The notes under the pieces are model-generated. The model was not told where the DNA came from, made no database searches, and worked only from the letters and a program-made list of their open reading frames with translations. A DNA stretch of 64,000 bases from Streptomyces griseus (GTDB taxonomy: Bacteria > Actinomycetota > Actinomycetes > Streptomycetales > Streptomycetaceae), in the NCBI RefSeq assembly GCF_001715295.1, contig NZ_MDKB01000001.1:1484968-1548967 (forward strand), read 5' to 3'. A program made the position numbers and the translations under genes. Within the stretch, counting starts at the first letter, position 1; every line of letters starts with the position of its first letter. Positions 7,454-15,744 of the stretch are shown here, in pieces.

Positions 7454-8695
7454 ATGCCTGCCGTATCCGCGCCCGCACCCGTCGTCAAACTCGTCCAGCG
7501 CACCACCGAGCCGGCCGCCGCACAGATCATGCGGTCGACGGCGGCCGCCGTCATCGCCTTCGCGGTCGCCAAGTTCGTCCTGCCCGCTCCCCATCCGGCG
7601 CCCCTGACCGCTCCGCTCACGGCGCTGCTGGTGGTACAGGTGACCCTCTACGCCACGCTCACCACCGGGATCCGACGGGTCAACGCGGTCGTGGTGGGGG
7701 TCCTGATCGCCAGCGGGTTCAGCTCACTGGTCGGCCTCAGCTGGTGGAGTCTCGGGTTGACGATCTTCACCTCGCTGCTCATCGGCCGGGTGGTCCGGGT
7801 CAACGAGTTCGTGCCGGAGGTCGCGATCAGCGCCATGCTGGTCCTGGGCGTCTCGCAGGTCGCCAACACAGCCTGGGAGCGGGTGCTGGAGACCCTGATC
7901 GGCGCCGGTGTGGGACTGCTGTTCAACCTCCTGTTCGCGCCTCCGGTCTGGGTGCAGTCCGCAGGCGTCTCCATCGGTGGTCTCGGGGAGCGTATGGGCA
8001 CCATGTTCCGGGAGCTGGGCGACGAGGTCGGCGGAAACCATCCGGTACCGCAGGCCGCCGCCCGCCTCCACGAGGCACGGCGGCTCGACCACGACATCGT
8101 CGAGGTCGACGCCTCCCTGCGCCAGGCCGAGGAGAGCCTGATACTCAACCCCAGGGTCAGGCAGGGACTCCTCTACCGGGTCGTCCTGCGGACCGGGCTC
8201 GACACGCTGGAGATCTGCGCCGTGGTCCTGCGCGTGCTGACGCGTACGGTCACCGACCTGGCGAAGGCCCGCCTCGACGAACCGCTCTTCCCCGAGGACG
8301 TGGCCGTCCTGCTCAGGGAGTTGTTCGGTCACATGTCCGACGCCATCGAAGGCTTCGCGGTGATGATCACCACGCCGATCGCCGCGAGCGGCGAGGAGGC
8401 GGAGGAACGGCTCGCCGACGCTCTCGCACGCAGCCGGGCCACCCGTGACCGCGTCGCCGACCTGCTGCTGGAGGACGTCCAGGAGCATCCGCGGCAGTGG
8501 CAGCTGCACGGAGCCCTGCTCGCCGAGGTCGACCGCATCCTCGACGAGCTGGACATCGACAAGCGCACGGAGCGCCTTGCCGAGGAACTCGACCGCAGGT
8601 CGACGCAGGTCCACGAGCGCCACCCCCGGCTGCAGGCGGCGATCCGCCGGCTGCGGGGGGTCACGGGCACCACCGGGACGGCGGCCGAGGGCTGA
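7454..8695 (+). CDS. FUSC-family aromatic acid exporter-like membrane protein
   Basis: A 413-residue inner-membrane protein of the FUSC/aromatic-acid-exporter class. The N-terminal half (about 20-165) has several membrane helices in hairpin arrangement (TAAAVIAFAVAKFVLP, LTALLVVQVTLYATL, VNAVVVGVLIASG, EVAISAMLVLGVS, GAGVGLLFNLLFAPP). The C-terminal half (165-413) is cytosolic, charged and helical. The family exports aromatic or other weak acids, but the substrate here is not known. ATG 7454 lacks a normally spaced ribosome site (AAGGA abuts it), so the start is less certain than the gene. Confidence 0.82.
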   Translation: MPAVSAPAPVVKLVQRTTEPAAAQIMRSTAAAVIAFAVAKFVLPAPHPAPLTAPLTALLVVQVTLYATLTTGIRRVNAVVVGVLIASGFSSLVGLSWWSLGLTIFTSLLIGRVVRVNEFVPEVAISAMLVLGVSQVANTAWERVLETLIGAGVGLLFNLLFAPPVWVQSAGVSIGGLGERMGTMFRELGDEVGGNHPVPQAAARLHEARRLDHDIVEVDASLRQAEESLILNPRVRQGLLYRVVLRTGLDTLEICAVVLRVLTRTVTDLAKARLDEPLFPEDVAVLLRELFGHMSDAIEGFAVMITTPIAASGEEAEERLADALARSRATRDRVADLLLEDVQEHPRQWQLHGALLAEVDRILDELDIDKRTERLAEELDRRSTQVHERHPRLQAAIRRLRGVTGTTGTAAEG

Positions 8696-8781
8696 AGCGC
8701 ACGGCGACGGGCGGCCTAACGCGCCTCGGAACGGACCGGACGGAGAACAGGACCTAGCGAGAGAAGAAGAAGGACCGGATC

Positions 8782-8866
8782 GGGACAGACCGCCGATCGG
8801 GACAGACCCCTGGGCGGGACAGACCGCCGAACGGGACAGACCCCTGGGCGGAACAGACCGCCGGTC
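8782..8866. repeat. 17-bp tandem repeat, five copies, alternating A-B-A-B-A
   Basis: Units begin at 8782, 8799, 8816, 8833 and 8850. Each starts GGGACAGACC (GGAACAGACC in the last). Units 1, 3 and 5 end in GCCGATC, GCCGAAC and GCCGGTC; units 2 and 4 both end in CCTGGGC, giving a 34-bp higher-order period. A decayed sixth unit starts at 8867. It fills most of the gap between convergent genes ending at 8695 and 8924. Confidence 0.9.
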
Positions 8867-8923
8867 GGAACGAACCGGGCCGGGACGCCCCCAGGGCCGT
8901 ACGGGCCACGCGCCAGGGCGGCG

Positions 8924-9160
8924 TCAGGAGCCCGGGCCGTCGCCGGCCTCCCCGCCGTCCTCGCGCTTGACCCGGCGCCGGTGGCTGGTGTCGCACCACG
9001 GGTACATCCGGCTGCGGCGGCACGTGCAGACAGCGACGACGAAGCGGTCCGAGACGGCCACGCTGCCGTCGGGGCACGTCACCTCCACGGGCCCCTCGAC
9101 GAGCATGGGTCCCTGGTCCTCGACGGAGATCTTTCGGCGGCGCTCAGGAGTGTTCGGCAC
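8924..9160 (-). CDS. CDGSH iron-sulfur domain protein
   Basis: A 78-residue protein with the CDGSH zinc-finger-like motif that binds a 2Fe-2S cluster by three cysteines and one histidine: C45-T-C47, then C56 and H60 in CTCRRSRMYPWCDTSH. Such proteins transfer electrons or clusters and are redox-labile. It starts at GTG 9160, 17 bases inside the end of the methyltransferase gene, so translation is coupled. It is the last gene of a reverse-strand unit with a HemK2-like methyltransferase and a haem-oxygenase-like di-iron enzyme. A role as electron donor or cluster sensor for the oxidase is inferred from this arrangement. Confidence 0.92.
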   Translation of the reverse strand: MPNTPERRRKISVEDQGPMLVEGPVEVTCPDGSVAVSDRFVVAVCTCRRSRMYPWCDTSHRRRVKREDGGEAGDGPGS

Positions 9161-9827
9161 GGATGACCACCAGTTCCTCCAGCATGTCGCCCGCGTTCAG
9201 CAGGCCTCTGTCCCGCAGCCAGTGCAGCCGCGAGCGGAGCACGGGCCCCAGGGGCACGAACGCACGCTCGGTGACGCGGGCGCTCAGTCCGGCCTCCGAC
9301 AGACGGCGCAGGGTCACGTTGCTGTCACACAGTCCGGAGTGGACGATCAGCAGACGGCCGCCGGGACGCAACGCGACCGGCACCGTCTCGCACAGGCGAT
9401 CGATAATGGCGCGCCCGTCACGCCCGGCGTCCCAGGCCCGCGCGGCACCGTGCCCGGGAAGCCGGCCGAGCGGGGACGGCACATACGGCGGGTTGCAGAT
9501 CACCAGGTCGTAGGAGTGGCCGGGCAGCGACGCCAGCAGGTCGCTCCGCTGCACGGTGATGCGCCGGCGGCGCAGCAGCGCGTTCAGGCGCGCGGTCATC
9601 ACGGCCCGCCACGAGATGTCCACCGCAGTCACCCGGGCACCCAACTGCGCCGCGTGCAGGGCGAGCGCGCCGCTGCCCGTGCCGAGGTCCAGGACATCGG
9701 TGCCCGGTCGGACCCCCTCCTTGTCGAGAGCCGCCATGAGCAGGCGGGTGTCGTGCTGCGGCGCGTACACGCCGGGAAGGGTGACGATCCGGGCGCGAGG
9801 GGTGTCCTCGGTCATTTCTGCGGGCAT
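9144..9827 (-). CDS. HemK2/MTQ2-type SAM-dependent protein methyltransferase
   Basis: A 227-residue class I methyltransferase. The SAM-binding motif DLGTGSG is at about 47-53, the acidic ribose-binding residue follows in VTAVD (to 70), and the NPPY motif is at 112-115. NPPY is diagnostic of N-methylation of glutamine or adenine and is found in PrmC/HemK2. MTQ2/HemK2 enzymes methylate release-factor glutamines, but a second, non-PrmC copy in an oxidoreductase operon suggests another protein substrate. AGGGAG precedes ATG 9827. About 118 bases separate it from the upstream oxidase gene, and it overlaps the CDGSH gene by 17 bases. Confidence 0.88.
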   Translation of the reverse strand: MPAEMTEDTPRARIVTLPGVYAPQHDTRLLMAALDKEGVRPGTDVLDLGTGSGALALHAAQLGARVTAVDISWRAVMTARLNALLRRRRITVQRSDLLASLPGHSYDLVICNPPYVPSPLGRLPGHGAARAWDAGRDGRAIIDRLCETVPVALRPGGRLLIVHSGLCDSNVTLRRLSEAGLSARVTERAFVPLGPVLRSRLHWLRDRGLLNAGDMLEELVVIRAEHS

Positions 9828-9945
9828 CTGCGACTCCCTTGCGAACGGGTGCGTGCGTGAACACGTCTGTTTCAAAGACTCCGCCGGGCACTCCCCGGCC
9901 ACCACCTCTGCCGTCACTCGACGTGAGCCAGGGGGCAATCCCCGC

Positions 9946-10911
9946 TCAGACCCGCCACTGCGTGAGCAGGCGGTCTTCGAGGCGGTCCTCCAGACAGGAG
10001 GTCGCGGTGATACCGAAGGCGACGTCGGCGGTCAGCTCCGGTTCCTCCTCCAGCAGGCCGCCGATCACCTCCCGGCGGACCACCTGTTCGTGGACGGCGT
10101 CCGCCTCGACGTGCTCCGTGTAGAAGAACTCCGCGGCACGGCCCGCACGCGTCCGCGCCATGGCACGGGCCAGGCGCCGTGAGGCCGGGGACGAGGTGAT
10201 CTCGACGGCGGCGAAGTGCCCCACGAGCGCCCCGCGCAGGCGCCGGTGCAGCCCGAACAGGGACATCAGGTTCACGAGGGCCAGCATCTCCGCGTACCCC
10301 TCGTCCAGGTAGCGCCCGTACGCGGTGTCGAGCTCCAGGTCCGCCATGAGATCGGCGAACAGCTGCGCGTGGACCCGCTCCGCTCGCCCGGCACCGAACT
10401 CGTCGTACTCGATCGCCGCCATCCCCGCCTTGGCCCGTCCCCACAACCGGGGGAGCACCCAGGCATGCGGGTCGGCCTCCTTCAGGTGGTACAGGGAACG
10501 CTGAACCGCGTACTCACGCAGGTGCCACAGCTCGCCACGGTCCTGGAGGAACCAGGAGAGCCCGGTCCCGTGGACCGGCTCCACCAGCAGGCCGGCCAGT
10601 ACCTCGTCCAGGTCGGCCGTCCCCCCGGCATCGCGCCGCAGGGCGGTCAGGAAGCGCTCCTCCAGTGCGCCGCGCAGCGCCAGCAGCGCCGGGTCCCACT
10701 CGAGTTCCGGACGGACGTCGGCGAAGCCCCGGTAGTGCAGTTCGTAGCAGACGTACAGGGCCAGCTGCAGGTCCTCGCCGTACGGATCGGCGTCCCGGGC
10801 AGCGCCGGACCCGGGCAGAGCGTCCTCCTCGTCGCGGAGACGGGCGAGCACCCCGGCGGAGAGCACCCCGCGGGCCTGCGGAAGAGAAGGTCCACTGCGT
10901 TCATCGAACAT
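9946..10911 (-). CDS. Iron-containing redox enzyme, haem-oxygenase-like di-iron fold
   Basis: A 321-residue all-helical protein of the 'iron-containing redox enzyme' family, related to haem-oxygenase-like diiron oxidases. Candidate metal ligands occur in the expected helix spacing: E/H residues around LWHLREYAVQRSLYHLKE (129-145), the IEYDEFGAGRAERVH segment (167-181), and FFYTEHVEADAVHEQV (262-277). Such enzymes perform oxidative C-C or C-N chemistry on small molecules or peptides; the substrate here is unknown. It is the first gene of the unit with the methyltransferase and CDGSH genes, and is divergent from a GAF-PP2C phosphatase across a 203-base promoter region. Confidence 0.85.
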   Translation of the reverse strand: MFDERSGPSLPQARGVLSAGVLARLRDEEDALPGSGAARDADPYGEDLQLALYVCYELHYRGFADVRPELEWDPALLALRGALEERFLTALRRDAGGTADLDEVLAGLLVEPVHGTGLSWFLQDRGELWHLREYAVQRSLYHLKEADPHAWVLPRLWGRAKAGMAAIEYDEFGAGRAERVHAQLFADLMADLELDTAYGRYLDEGYAEMLALVNLMSLFGLHRRLRGALVGHFAAVEITSSPASRRLARAMARTRAGRAAEFFYTEHVEADAVHEQVVRREVIGGLLEEEPELTADVAFGITATSCLEDRLEDRLLTQWRV

Positions 10912-11114
10912 GGATCGCTCCTGCCCTGTCGTACGGCGGAGTCACCTGCCACGTCGTCCGACTTTACGCCGGGGCGCCGACCGGAGCCGCTCGAGTACGC
11001 CGTCGGTGCCCCGCCCGCGCGTGCCGGGCACCCTGGCCTGGCGGACAATCGAAACAGGCGGGTACGGCAGTCCCGCCGGACGCCCAGGTACTCCGGCGCC
11101 GAGGAGCCCCCATC

Positions 11115-12473
11115 ATGTGCGCTGACCTGAGCAACCGGGGCGGCGATCCGGCAGAGGCCGACTACGAGGTGGACGAGGAGGTCCAGCACGCCCTGGACCG
11201 GCTGACCCTGCTGATCAACGCCGCGGAGGCGCTCGGCAGCACCCTGGACGAGGAGGACGGGCTTCGCCGCCTGTGCCGCACGCTCGTCCCCGGGCTCGCC
11301 GACTGGTGCGCCGTCGACCTCCTGGAGGCCGACGGGCGGCTGCGCCGCGTCGTCGTCGAGCGACGCGAGCCCGACAGGCTCCCCTCCGGGCTTGACGAAG
11401 GACCGCTGCCGCCGACGGCCGGATCGGCCGCTGCGACCGCACGGGCCCTTCACCTGACCGGACCGGTGCTGCTCACCGAGTTCCCCCCGCCCCACACGGC
11501 CTCGGACCCGCTGCGTGCCAGGGAACTCGAGTTCTTCGACCGGATGACCGCGGACACGGCGGTCATCGCCCCGTTGCGCGCACGGCGCCAGGTCCTGGGC
11601 GTCATCACCCTCGTACGGTCCACCCGGGCGGCAGCGCTCGACGGCGACGTCCTCGCCCTGGTGGAGGACCTCGCCCACCGGGTCGCCCTGGCCGTCGACA
11701 ACTCACGCCTCCACTTCGACGCCCAGCACACCGCCGAACGGCTGCAGCGCTCGCTCCTGCCCGACCTCCCCGACCGGGGCCCCCTCGAGATCGCGGCCCG
11801 CTACCGGTCGGCCGTGGCGACGGCCCAGGTCGGCGGCGACTGGTACGACGCGTTCGTGCTGGCCGAAGGGGCCACCGCCCTCATCATCGGCGACGTGGCG
11901 GGCCACGATCTGCGCTCCGCGGTCACCATGAGCCAGACGCGGAACATGCTGCGGGGCATCGCCTGCGACCGGAAGGAGCCCCCCGGCAAGATCCTCGCGC
12001 GACTGGACGCCGCCATCGGCATCCTCTACCCGCACCAGACACTCACCTGCATCTACGCCCTGGCCGAGAAGCCCACCGCCCCCGACCCGTGGCAGCTGCA
12101 CTACGCCGCGGCGGGGCACCCACCACCGCTCCTGGTGACCCGGGAAGGCGAGACCCGCTTCCTGGAAGGCGGCCGGAGCATGATGCTGGGCGTCGACCCC
12201 GACGAACACCGGCCGGACGCGTGGGAAGAGCTCCCGGCGAGCTCGACCGTTCTCCTGTACACCGACGGCCTCGTCGAACGCCGTGACGAGGTCCTGGACC
12301 GTGGGATGGCCCGGCTGCGGCGTCAGGCGGCGGGCCTGGCCCGCGCGCCCCTGGAAACGTTCTGCGACGAACTGCTCGGCGGACTCGCCACGGCCGGCAC
12401 GGACGACGTCGCACTCATCGCCGTCCGCGTCCCCCCGCCGCACGCCGGTCCTCCCACCGCGAAGACCGAGTGA
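11115..12473 (+). CDS. GAF domain-PP2C (SpoIIE-type) serine/threonine phosphatase
   Basis: A 452-residue soluble signalling protein. A GAF sensor spans about 35-200 and a SpoIIE/RsbU-type PP2C phosphatase about 225-445. Metal-binding aspartates lie in GGDWYDAF, IIGDVAGHDLRSA, LLYTDGLVERRD and TDDVALIAV, so the catalytic set looks complete. In this family the phosphatase usually removes phosphate from anti-anti-sigma factors and so activates stress sigma factors. No anti-sigma or STAS partner is adjacent. ATG 11115 is preceded by GAGGAG. Confidence 0.88.
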   Translation: MCADLSNRGGDPAEADYEVDEEVQHALDRLTLLINAAEALGSTLDEEDGLRRLCRTLVPGLADWCAVDLLEADGRLRRVVVERREPDRLPSGLDEGPLPPTAGSAAATARALHLTGPVLLTEFPPPHTASDPLRARELEFFDRMTADTAVIAPLRARRQVLGVITLVRSTRAAALDGDVLALVEDLAHRVALAVDNSRLHFDAQHTAERLQRSLLPDLPDRGPLEIAARYRSAVATAQVGGDWYDAFVLAEGATALIIGDVAGHDLRSAVTMSQTRNMLRGIACDRKEPPGKILARLDAAIGILYPHQTLTCIYALAEKPTAPDPWQLHYAAAGHPPPLLVTREGETRFLEGGRSMMLGVDPDEHRPDAWEELPASSTVLLYTDGLVERRDEVLDRGMARLRRQAAGLARAPLETFCDELLGGLATAGTDDVALIAVRVPPPHAGPPTAKTE

Positions 12474-12556
12474 GCGCGACTCTTCCGGGGGTCCCGCACG
12501 CCCCGGCGGGCGGGTGACGACGGGTACGTGGTTCTTCGCCCCGCGGTGCACCGCAC

Positions 12557-12576
12557 GGGACGCCGCTCGGCGTCCC
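12557..12576. terminator. Bidirectional hairpin between convergent genes
   Basis: Arms GGGACGCCG (12557-12565) and CGGCGTCCC (12568-12576) form a perfect 9-bp stem between the phosphatase gene and the PHP gene. A 12-bp palindrome GCGGTGCACCGC lies just before it at 12543. There is no T-run, as is usual for Streptomyces terminators. Confidence 0.6.
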
Positions 12577-12594
12577 CGCAGTAACACGGCAGCC

Positions 12595-13614
12595 TTACCC
12601 CCGTGGCTTCCGCTCCGCCCGGTCCAGGAGCCGTTGCGCCGCCCACGTGGTGATGACCCGCTCCGCGGGGACCCCGCACTCCTCGGCCCGCGCGCAGCCG
12701 TACGCCTGCCAGTCCAACTGGCCCGGAGCGTGCGCATCGGTGTCGATCGAGAAGAGGGCCCCCGCCGCGACCGCCTTCCTGAGCAGCCCGCGCGGAGGAT
12801 CGAGCCGCTCCGGCCGGCAGTTGATCTCGACGGCCGTCCCCGCCTCCGCGCACGCGGCGAACACCTGGTCCGCGTCGAACGACGACGGCGGCCGCGTACG
12901 TCCGGAGAGCAGCCGCCCGGTGCAGTGACCCAGTACGTCCGCTCGCGGATGGCGCACGGCCGCGACCATCCGGTCCGTCATCGCCTTCGTGTCCATGCGC
13001 AGCTTCGAGTGGACCGAGACCACGACGACATCGAGCCGGTCGAGCAGTTCCGGCTCCTGGTCGAGTGAGCCGTCGTCCAGGATGTCGCACTCGATGCCCG
13101 TGAGAAGACGGAAGGGAGCCCACTCCTCGTTGAGCCGCGCGACGACGTCCAGTTGCTGCCGGAGCCGCTCGGGTGACACACCGTTGGCCACGGTCAGCCT
13201 GGGGGAGTGGTCGGTCAGTACCGCCCACTGGTGACCCAGCTCCGCGGCCGTGCGGCCCATCTCCTCGATGCCGCTGCCCCCGTCCGACCAGTCCGAGTGC
13301 AGGTGGCAGTCACCGCGCAGCGCCGCCCGAAGGGCCTCGCCCCCTGAGACCGGCGCCGCCGGTCCCTCCTCCTCCAGCCGTTCGAGGTACCGGGGCGTGC
13401 CCCCGGCCACCGCTTCCCGGATCACCTGGGCCGTCTTCGGCCCGATCCCCCGCACGGTCTCCAAAGACCCGTGCGTCACCCGCTCCGTCACCTCGCCGCC
13501 GTCCATGGCCGCGACCGCGTCGGCAGCCGTACGGAAGGCCCTGACACGGTAGGTGGCCGCCTGGGAGCGCTCCAGGAGGAAGGCGATCCTGCGCAGCGCG
13601 GTGACCGGTTCCAC
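12595..13614 (-). CDS. PHP-domain phosphoesterase with N-terminal HhH (PolX-like without polymerase)
   Basis: A 339-residue protein. A helical segment with a helix-hairpin-helix (ETVRGIGPKTAQVIREAVAG, about 52-71) is followed by a PHP phosphoesterase domain from residue 101. Metal-binding motifs are GDCHLHSDWSDG (101-112), LTDHS, GIECDI, VSVHSK, DVLGHCTGRLL, EINCRPERLDPP and SIDTDAH, so the trinuclear metal site appears intact. This is the layout of bacterial PolX without its nucleotidyltransferase. A 3'-5' exonuclease or phosphatase acting on DNA ends is plausible. It starts with GTG 13614, two bases beyond the stop of the gene above it, so the two are co-transcribed. Confidence 0.82.
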   Translation of the reverse strand: MEPVTALRRIAFLLERSQAATYRVRAFRTAADAVAAMDGGEVTERVTHGSLETVRGIGPKTAQVIREAVAGGTPRYLERLEEEGPAAPVSGGEALRAALRGDCHLHSDWSDGGSGIEEMGRTAAELGHQWAVLTDHSPRLTVANGVSPERLRQQLDVVARLNEEWAPFRLLTGIECDILDDGSLDQEPELLDRLDVVVVSVHSKLRMDTKAMTDRMVAAVRHPRADVLGHCTGRLLSGRTRPPSSFDADQVFAACAEAGTAVEINCRPERLDPPRGLLRKAVAAGALFSIDTDAHAPGQLDWQAYGCARAEECGVPAERVITTWAAQRLLDRAERKPRG

Positions 13615-13616
13615 GG

Positions 13617-14060
13617 TCAGGGCCTTTCGGTGTGCTGCGGGTGCCCGTGCGTGCGGCGGGCCTCTTTCATCTCCGCCTCGTAGAGGTGGCGACGCCCGGC
13701 CACCAGTTCCCGTCGCACCCGCTCCTCGACCTCGACGAAGGGCCGGTAGTAGGTGGCGTCGTACGCCTCGACCACCTGAAAGGTCCAACAGCCCGGGATG
13801 ACGTTCCTGCCGAGGATCTCCCGCTCCACCAGGTCGGCATGGTCCGTGTGGCCCGCCGTCCGGAGCAACTCCACCGCCCTGTCCAGAGTCAGGTCCGCCC
13901 CTCCGGTCAGCTGATGGAACGCGTACAGATGGCCCCTGGCCCGCTCCACCGTCTCCAGCGCCTCGGACAGTGCGCCGAGTCCCTCGACCGTGGTGTCCGA
14001 GACCCCGGACGGGCGCTCGTGGTCGTCGTCGTACGCACCCACGTCACCGTTTCCGCTCAT
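13617..14060 (-). CDS. Conserved hypothetical protein upstream of the PHP gene
   Basis: A 147-residue soluble protein that I do not recognise. It is acidic at the N-terminus (GAYDDDHERP). A helical region around 30-60 contains ETVERARGHLYAFHQLTGGA, and a central segment reads LGRNVIPGCWTFQVVEAYD. The C-terminal part is a charged helix rich in Arg/Glu. It shares a transcript with the PHP/HhH gene (2-base gap) and is divergent from the gas-vesicle operon. The function cannot be inferred from sequence. Confidence 0.68.
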   Translation of the reverse strand: MSGNGDVGAYDDDHERPSGVSDTTVEGLGALSEALETVERARGHLYAFHQLTGGADLTLDRAVELLRTAGHTDHADLVEREILGRNVIPGCWTFQVVEAYDATYYRPFVEVEERVRRELVAGRRHLYEAEMKEARRTHGHPQHTERP

Positions 14061-14139
14061 GACTACGACTGTGCACGCGTCCCGCGCCCGACGTCCTGCC
14101 GGAACGGCGAAGGGGTGAGAACGGCTCCGGGAGCCGGCT

Positions 14140-14151
14140 CCGAGCGCTCGG
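14140..14151. promoter_or_regulatory. 12-bp palindrome in the gvp upstream region
   Basis: CCGAGCGCTCGG is a perfect palindrome 36 bases before gvpO in the 127-base divergent gap. It is preceded by an imperfect dyad GGCTCC/GGAGCC (14123-14135). Together they could be an operator for the gas-vesicle operon. No consensus SigB-type or HrdB-type promoter is evident here. Confidence 0.35.
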
Positions 14152-14187
14152 GATGCGATGAGGGCGGTTGTGTCCAAACCTGGTCGC

Positions 14188-14508
14188 ATGGCAGAGAAAC
14201 GTCGCGCGCACGCCGATCGACCGACCAGGACGGCTGCGCCCCGTACCTCGTCCGCACGAGGTCCCGAGCACGCCGCCCGCAACGCCTCCGAAAGTCTCGA
14301 ACGGCTGATCTGCCATCCGGCGGAAGGTGTGTCGGCCGTGCGGCGCCACGACGACGGATGGTGCGTCGTGGTGGACGTACTCGAAGTACCCCGCATCCCG
14401 GACACCACGAGTCTGCTGGCCTCCTACGAGGTGCGGCTCGACGACCGGGGCGAACTCATGGAGTACCGCAGGGTCCGTCGTTACCGGCGGGGTGCCGCCG
14501 ACGAGTGA
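14188..14508 (+). CDS. gvpO: Gas vesicle protein GvpO
   Basis: A 106-residue protein heading a gas-vesicle operon in the standard Streptomyces order O-A-F-G-Y-Z-J-L-S-K. The basic, low-complexity N-terminus (1-36) leads to the conserved GvpO domain (about 37-100), with SLERLICHPAEGVSAV, the tryptophan in DDGWCVVVDVLEVPRIPD and the LLASYEVRLDDRGEL core. GvpO is required for gas-vesicle formation in haloarchaea and is probably regulatory or an assembly factor. ATG 14188 fits; ATG 14158 lies further upstream in frame but is a less likely start. Confidence 0.88.
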   Translation: MAEKRRAHADRPTRTAAPRTSSARGPEHAARNASESLERLICHPAEGVSAVRRHDDGWCVVVDVLEVPRIPDTTSLLASYEVRLDDRGELMEYRRVRRYRRGAADE

Positions 14509-14540
14509 CCCGATACTCCCCCCACCCGGAAGGACGCTCC

Positions 14541-14999
14541 ATGACCCTGACCACGACCACGTACGCCGACGAGATCGCGCCGTGCCCGCCGCGGGCCGGC
14601 ACCCTCTACGACGTTCTGGAACTCATCCTCGACCGCGGCATGGTCATCGACGTGTTCATCAGAGTCTCCCTGGTCGGCATCGAGATCCTCAAGATAGACG
14701 CACGCATCGTCGTCGCGAGCGTGGACACCTACCTGCGCTTCGCCGAGGCCTGCAACCGGCTCGACCTGGAGCGGGATTCGCGGAGCACCACCGTTCCCGA
14801 ACTGTTCGGTGGGCGCGCGGCCAAGTCGATGGGCAAGCGCAAGGTCCGCAAGGCGGCGGACTCGCTGGGTGAGACGGTGCGCAAAGCGGTCGGCGGCGGT
14901 GACGAGCACGACGAGTCGGAGGAGCGGGGTGAGCGGCCCAGGAAGCGTCGGGCCCCCGCACGCGACGGAGCGGGCCGACGCCGCCGCGTGGAGGCGTGA
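14541..14999 (+). CDS. gvpA: Gas vesicle structural protein GvpA with extended basic tail
   Basis: A 152-residue protein. The conserved GvpA/J core (about 19-75) contains TLYDVLELILDRGMVIDVFI and ARIVVASVDTYLRFAEACN, the amphipathic segments that build the ribbed shell. A hydrophilic C-terminal extension (76-152) ends in a very basic Lys/Arg-rich stretch, unlike the roughly 70-residue cyanobacterial GvpA. It follows gvpO by about 32 bases, with GGAAGGA ahead of ATG 14541. Only 3 bases separate it from gvpF. Confidence 0.9.
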   Translation: MTLTTTTYADEIAPCPPRAGTLYDVLELILDRGMVIDVFIRVSLVGIEILKIDARIVVASVDTYLRFAEACNRLDLERDSRSTTVPELFGGRAAKSMGKRKVRKAADSLGETVRKAVGGGDEHDESEERGERPRKRRAPARDGAGRRRRVEA

Positions 15000-15002
15000 G
15001 CC

Positions 15003-15743
15003 GTGGCAGCAGCGAACGGAGTTTACGTCTACGCCATCCTTCCCACGGGTGAAGCGCTCCCGTCCGAGGCGACCGGTGTGGGCAGCCCCCCGGCGACGCT
15101 ACGCCTGGTCGAACAGGGGCCGGTGACCGCCGTGGTCAGTGACGCACCACCCCAGCTCCGGGCCAGACGCCGGGACCTGATGGCTCATCAGGAACTGCTG
15201 CTGCGCCTCACGGACCGCGGTCCGGTGCTGCCCATGCGCTTCGGCATGGTCGCCCCGGACGAGGACACGGTGCGCACGCAGCTGGCCGGGGCGAGCGCCG
15301 ACCACCTCGCCACCCTCCGGCACGTTGCCCGGCGCGTGGAGATCAATCTCAAGGCGCTCCCGGCCCAGAACGCGCTGGCGGCCGTCGTGGCCGAGGAGAA
15401 GAACGTACGCCGTCTCCGCGAGGAGGTGCGCCGGCGCCCCGGCTACGAGGCGAGCGTCCGGCTCGGCGAGGCTGTGGCCGGCGCGCTGTCACGCAGGGCG
15501 TCCGAGGCGGGGAAGAAGCTTCTGCACAGCCTCACCCCCATGGCCCGTGCGGTGGCCACAGGTCCCGAGGTCCACGGATGCGCGCTCAACGTGTCGTTCC
15601 TCGTCGATCGCGACGACAGCGACGACTTCCGTGCGGTGGCCGAGCGGTTCGCCGCCGCCCACCGGACCCACGTGGAGCTCCGGGTCGCCGGGCCACTGCC
15701 CTGTTACAGCTTCGTCTCGCACCGATCCGCAGCGGGGGTCTGA
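15003..15743 (+). CDS. gvpF: Gas vesicle protein GvpF (GvpF/GvpL family)
   Basis: A 246-residue protein with the two-domain GvpF/L architecture. It begins GVYVYAILPTG, contains LMAHQELLLRLTDRGPVLPMRFGMV (about 59-83) and ends with an FSFV-like strand (PCYSFVSHRSA). GvpF binds GvpA and nucleates or seeds vesicles at the gas-facing side. It starts at GTG 15003, 3 bases after gvpA, and is followed by gvpG after one base. Confidence 0.88.
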   Translation: MAAANGVYVYAILPTGEALPSEATGVGSPPATLRLVEQGPVTAVVSDAPPQLRARRRDLMAHQELLLRLTDRGPVLPMRFGMVAPDEDTVRTQLAGASADHLATLRHVARRVEINLKALPAQNALAAVVAEEKNVRRLREEVRRRPGYEASVRLGEAVAGALSRRASEAGKKLLHSLTPMARAVATGPEVHGCALNVSFLVDRDDSDDFRAVAERFAAAHRTHVELRVAGPLPCYSFVSHRSAAGV

Positions 15744-15744
15744 C

